This document shows, one piece after another, positions 62,739 to 64,000 of a stretch of DNA of 64,000 nt. Each line of letters begins with the position of its first letter. The first letter of the stretch is position 1. Where the stretch lies: NCBI GenBank assembly GCA_002364215.1, contig DEXQ01000015.1, forward strand, positions 203,993-267,992. Reading direction: 5' to 3'. A model generated the notes under the pieces. It saw only the letters and a list, made by a program, of their open reading frames with translations. It ran no database searches and was not told the DNA's origin. Position numbers and translations under genes: made by a program. The stretch comes from Aequorivita sp. UBA3180. Lineage in GTDB: Bacteria; Bacteroidota; Bacteroidia; Flavobacteriales; Flavobacteriaceae.

Positions 62739-63512
62739 TTAACTGATTGGCTTTTGATTAAAACACTCTACCATCATTTTATATAGTTCAGGATGTTTCT
62801 TTTTAAGCAAGTCTGGACGCTCAAAAAAATACTCGGAAGCTACTGCAAAAAACTCTGCTTGATTTGTGCCTCCATATTTTCGGATGTCAGAATGATTATC
62901 ATTTATCGCTTCCATTTCCTTATGGATTAAATTTAACCAAGGTATAACATATTGATGTTCTAATAATCGCTCTGGCACACCATCTGTTCTATCATCCAAC
63001 TTATCAATAAGGTGTACGAACTCGTGTATGCCAGTATTACTTTTATCTGTTGTGTTTTTAAAGCCGTGATACAATGCTTTTTGGGAAAGAATCATTTGTT
63101 TTTCAAATCGTCCGTTCCCGACAATTCCACCAATGTTACGTGATTTATCCCTATTGCCAAATTGCATATCCTCATTAAAATTATCTGGATATAAGAGGAT
63201 TCCACTTAAATTAGTGTAATGCCATTCTTTAAAACCAAAAACAGGAATTACGGCACTTGCTGCAATTAAAATTTTATCTAATTCTTCCAATTCAAACTGC
63301 ACAGCATCTATATAAACCTCACTTAAAAATTGCATCATTTTTTGTTGAAAAACAAGTTGCTTAACTTTTGAAAGATTTCTATAATAAATTACATTTTCCA
63401 TTAATAATTTGTGCCAATGCTCTGGAAAAGGCTGAATACTCTGCCGTTTCGCTTTTCTATAAAAATGAACAGCAAACAGCAGAACTACAACCAAAATTAA
63501 GATATAAACCAT
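62739..63512 (-). CDS. MtfA-type zinc peptidase
   Basis: This 257-residue protein has an N-terminal membrane helix (YILILVVVLLFAVHFY) and a soluble domain with GIHEFVHLIDKLDDRTDGVP; His163, Glu164 and His167 form the HExxH site, and AEFFAVASEYFFERP near 215 gives the further Glu. This fits MtfA, whose E. coli member is a peptidase that binds Mlc. A membrane anchor at the start is common in Bacteroidota. It lies between the copper chaperone and the His-rich protein. Confidence 0.82.
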   Translation of the reverse strand: MVYILILVVVLLFAVHFYRKAKRQSIQPFPEHWHKLLMENVIYYRNLSKVKQLVFQQKMMQFLSEVYIDAVQFELEELDKILIAASAVIPVFGFKEWHYTNLSGILLYPDNFNEDMQFGNRDKSRNIGGIVGNGRFEKQMILSQKALYHGFKNTTDKSNTGIHEFVHLIDKLDDRTDGVPERLLEHQYVIPWLNLIHKEMEAINDNHSDIRKYGGTNQAEFFAVASEYFFERPDLLKKKHPELYKMMVECFNQKPIS

Positions 63513-63527
63513 TTTAAAGCGAAAAGA

Positions 63528-63740
63528 TTAATCTACAGCTTCCGCTTTAAAGCCTACTTTTTGCAATGTAGCCTTTACATCTTCTTCCGTAGCACCATCG
63601 CTTTTAATGGTTAGAATTTTATCTGGATTAGTGGTATCCACTTCCCAACTTTCAACACCTTCCTGTTTATCTAAAAAAGGGGTTACTTTCGAGATGCATC
63701 CTCCACAATTGATATTTGTTTTAAATTTTAAAGTTTTCAT
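63528..63740 (-). CDS. HMA-domain copper chaperone (CopZ-like)
   Basis: This 70-residue protein is a single HMA domain with the CxxC metal site Cys12/Cys15 (NINCGGCISKVTPFL) and the usual beta-alpha-beta-beta-alpha-beta pattern. It should carry Cu(I) in the cytoplasm and hand it to the P-type ATPase encoded 23 bases upstream. Start ATG 63740. Confidence 0.88.
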   Translation of the reverse strand: MKTLKFKTNINCGGCISKVTPFLDKQEGVESWEVDTTNPDKILTIKSDGATEEDVKATLQKVGFKAEAVD

Positions 63741-63763
63741 AATATTTGAATTTATAGTTAATA

Positions 63764-64000
63764 TTAAAGTTTTACTCGTTTAAGTCTTAAACTATTGGCA
63801 ACAACCGATACGCTACTGAAAGCCATTGCTGCACCTGCAATCATTGGGTCTAATAAAAAGCCATTTATTGGATACAAAACGCCTGCCGCAATAGGTATTC
63901 CGATGATGTTATAAATAAACGCCCAAAACAGGTTCTGACGAATGCCCAATACGGTTCTTTTTGACAGTTCCAATGCTTTTGGGATGGATTGCAAATCTGA
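63764..64000 (-). CDS. C-terminal end of Cu(I) P1B-1 ATPase, cut by window edge
   Basis: Only the last 78 or so residues are visible. They contain helix 7 with FWAFIYNIIGIPIAAG and helix 8 with MAGAAMAFSSVSVVANSLRL-like residues; the YN and MxxSS pieces are the Cu(I) site of P1B-1 pumps (CopA). The frame is open to the window edge. The CopZ-like chaperone follows, as expected for a copper export operon. Confidence 0.82.
   Translation of the reverse strand, partial: SDLQSIPKALELSKRTVLGIRQNLFWAFIYNIIGIPIAAGVLYPINGFLLDPMIAGAAMAFSSVSVVANSLRLKRVKL

Larger units (their letters stand above)
34583..64000. mobile_element. metal-resistance genomic island in tRNA-Leu(UAG), right end not in window
   Basis: The left border is a truncated tRNA-Leu next to an octamer array and a tyrosine recombinase. 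From 36160 to the edge every gene is on the minus strand and nearly all concern metal export or handling. The opposite strand bias and the sharp shift in gene content from the housekeeping region support horizontal gain. The right end, with the expected complete tRNA-Leu, is not reached, and no conjugation or replication genes are visible, so integrative conjugative element or simple island cannot be told apart. Confidence 0.75.

Overview
The window comes from a low-GC member of the Bacteroidota, most likely family Flavobacteriaceae. The evidence is a protein with a type IX secretion (T9SS) C-terminal sorting domain, several promoters of the TAnnTTTG type, LuxR-type TPR regulators, YwqK/MORN-like repeat proteins, HYC_CC_PP-type proteins and single-chain RND-TolC fusions. 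I cannot name a genus from sequence reading alone.

Bases 1-34546 look like ordinary chromosome. In order they hold: a cut-off DUF1206 membrane protein; a TPR/HTH regulator; a three-gene set of a long TPR+YwqK-repeat protein and two DUF3857 proteins, one with and one without a transglutaminase triad; a ku-ligD end-joining operon; a pntAA-pntAB-pntB transhydrogenase operon led by a GreA/Rnk-like protein and a small coiled-coil protein; glutamate dehydrogenase behind a 59-residue cysteine-rich protein that the usual gene-length cut-offs would miss; an NtrC-type two-component pair; an exonuclease/GIY-YIG fusion; a HAD phosphatase, an Old-Yellow-Enzyme homologue and a miniature HExxH protein; aconitase; a PLP decarboxylase operon; a T9SS cargo protein; and a membrane-tethered endonuclease/exonuclease/phosphatase protein. 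A near-perfect sigma-54 promoter lies just before the cysteine-rich protein and gdhA, next to the sigma-54 activator, so this looks like a local nitrogen-control circuit.

At 34583-34640 there is only the 3' part of a tRNA-Leu(UAG), with its own terminator. It is followed by an array of TGTTGTAC octamers and a tyrosine recombinase. From here to the right edge (over 29 kb, right end not in view) the window is a metal-resistance island inserted in that tRNA gene. All its cargo is on the minus strand. Part one (36160-51737) holds a P1B-2 Zn/Cd-type ATPase, YceI, two SpoIIAA-like proteins, two Fur-family regulators, a CDF transporter with a degenerate metal-binding head, a P1B-4 (SPC) ATPase, a PII-like protein, a CzcB-type adaptor and an RND-TolC fusion with a HYC_CC_PP protein in front. 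Part two (51943-64000) is more AT-rich. It holds a second CDF, a thioredoxin-like ferredoxin, an MFS exporter, a membrane anchor protein plus HupE/UreJ protein, a second CzcB and RND-TolC fusion, a His-rich secreted protein, an MtfA-type peptidase, a CopZ-like chaperone and the end of a Cu(I) P1B-1 ATPase.

The most notable points are the two RND-TolC fusions, each with what looks like an internal signal peptide with an AxA-type cleavage site between pump and outer-membrane channel; the sigma-54 site with its cysteine-rich protein; the split tRNA with an ordered octamer array; and the paired active/dead transglutaminase proteins. No rRNA operon, CRISPR array, insertion sequence or conjugation gene was seen.
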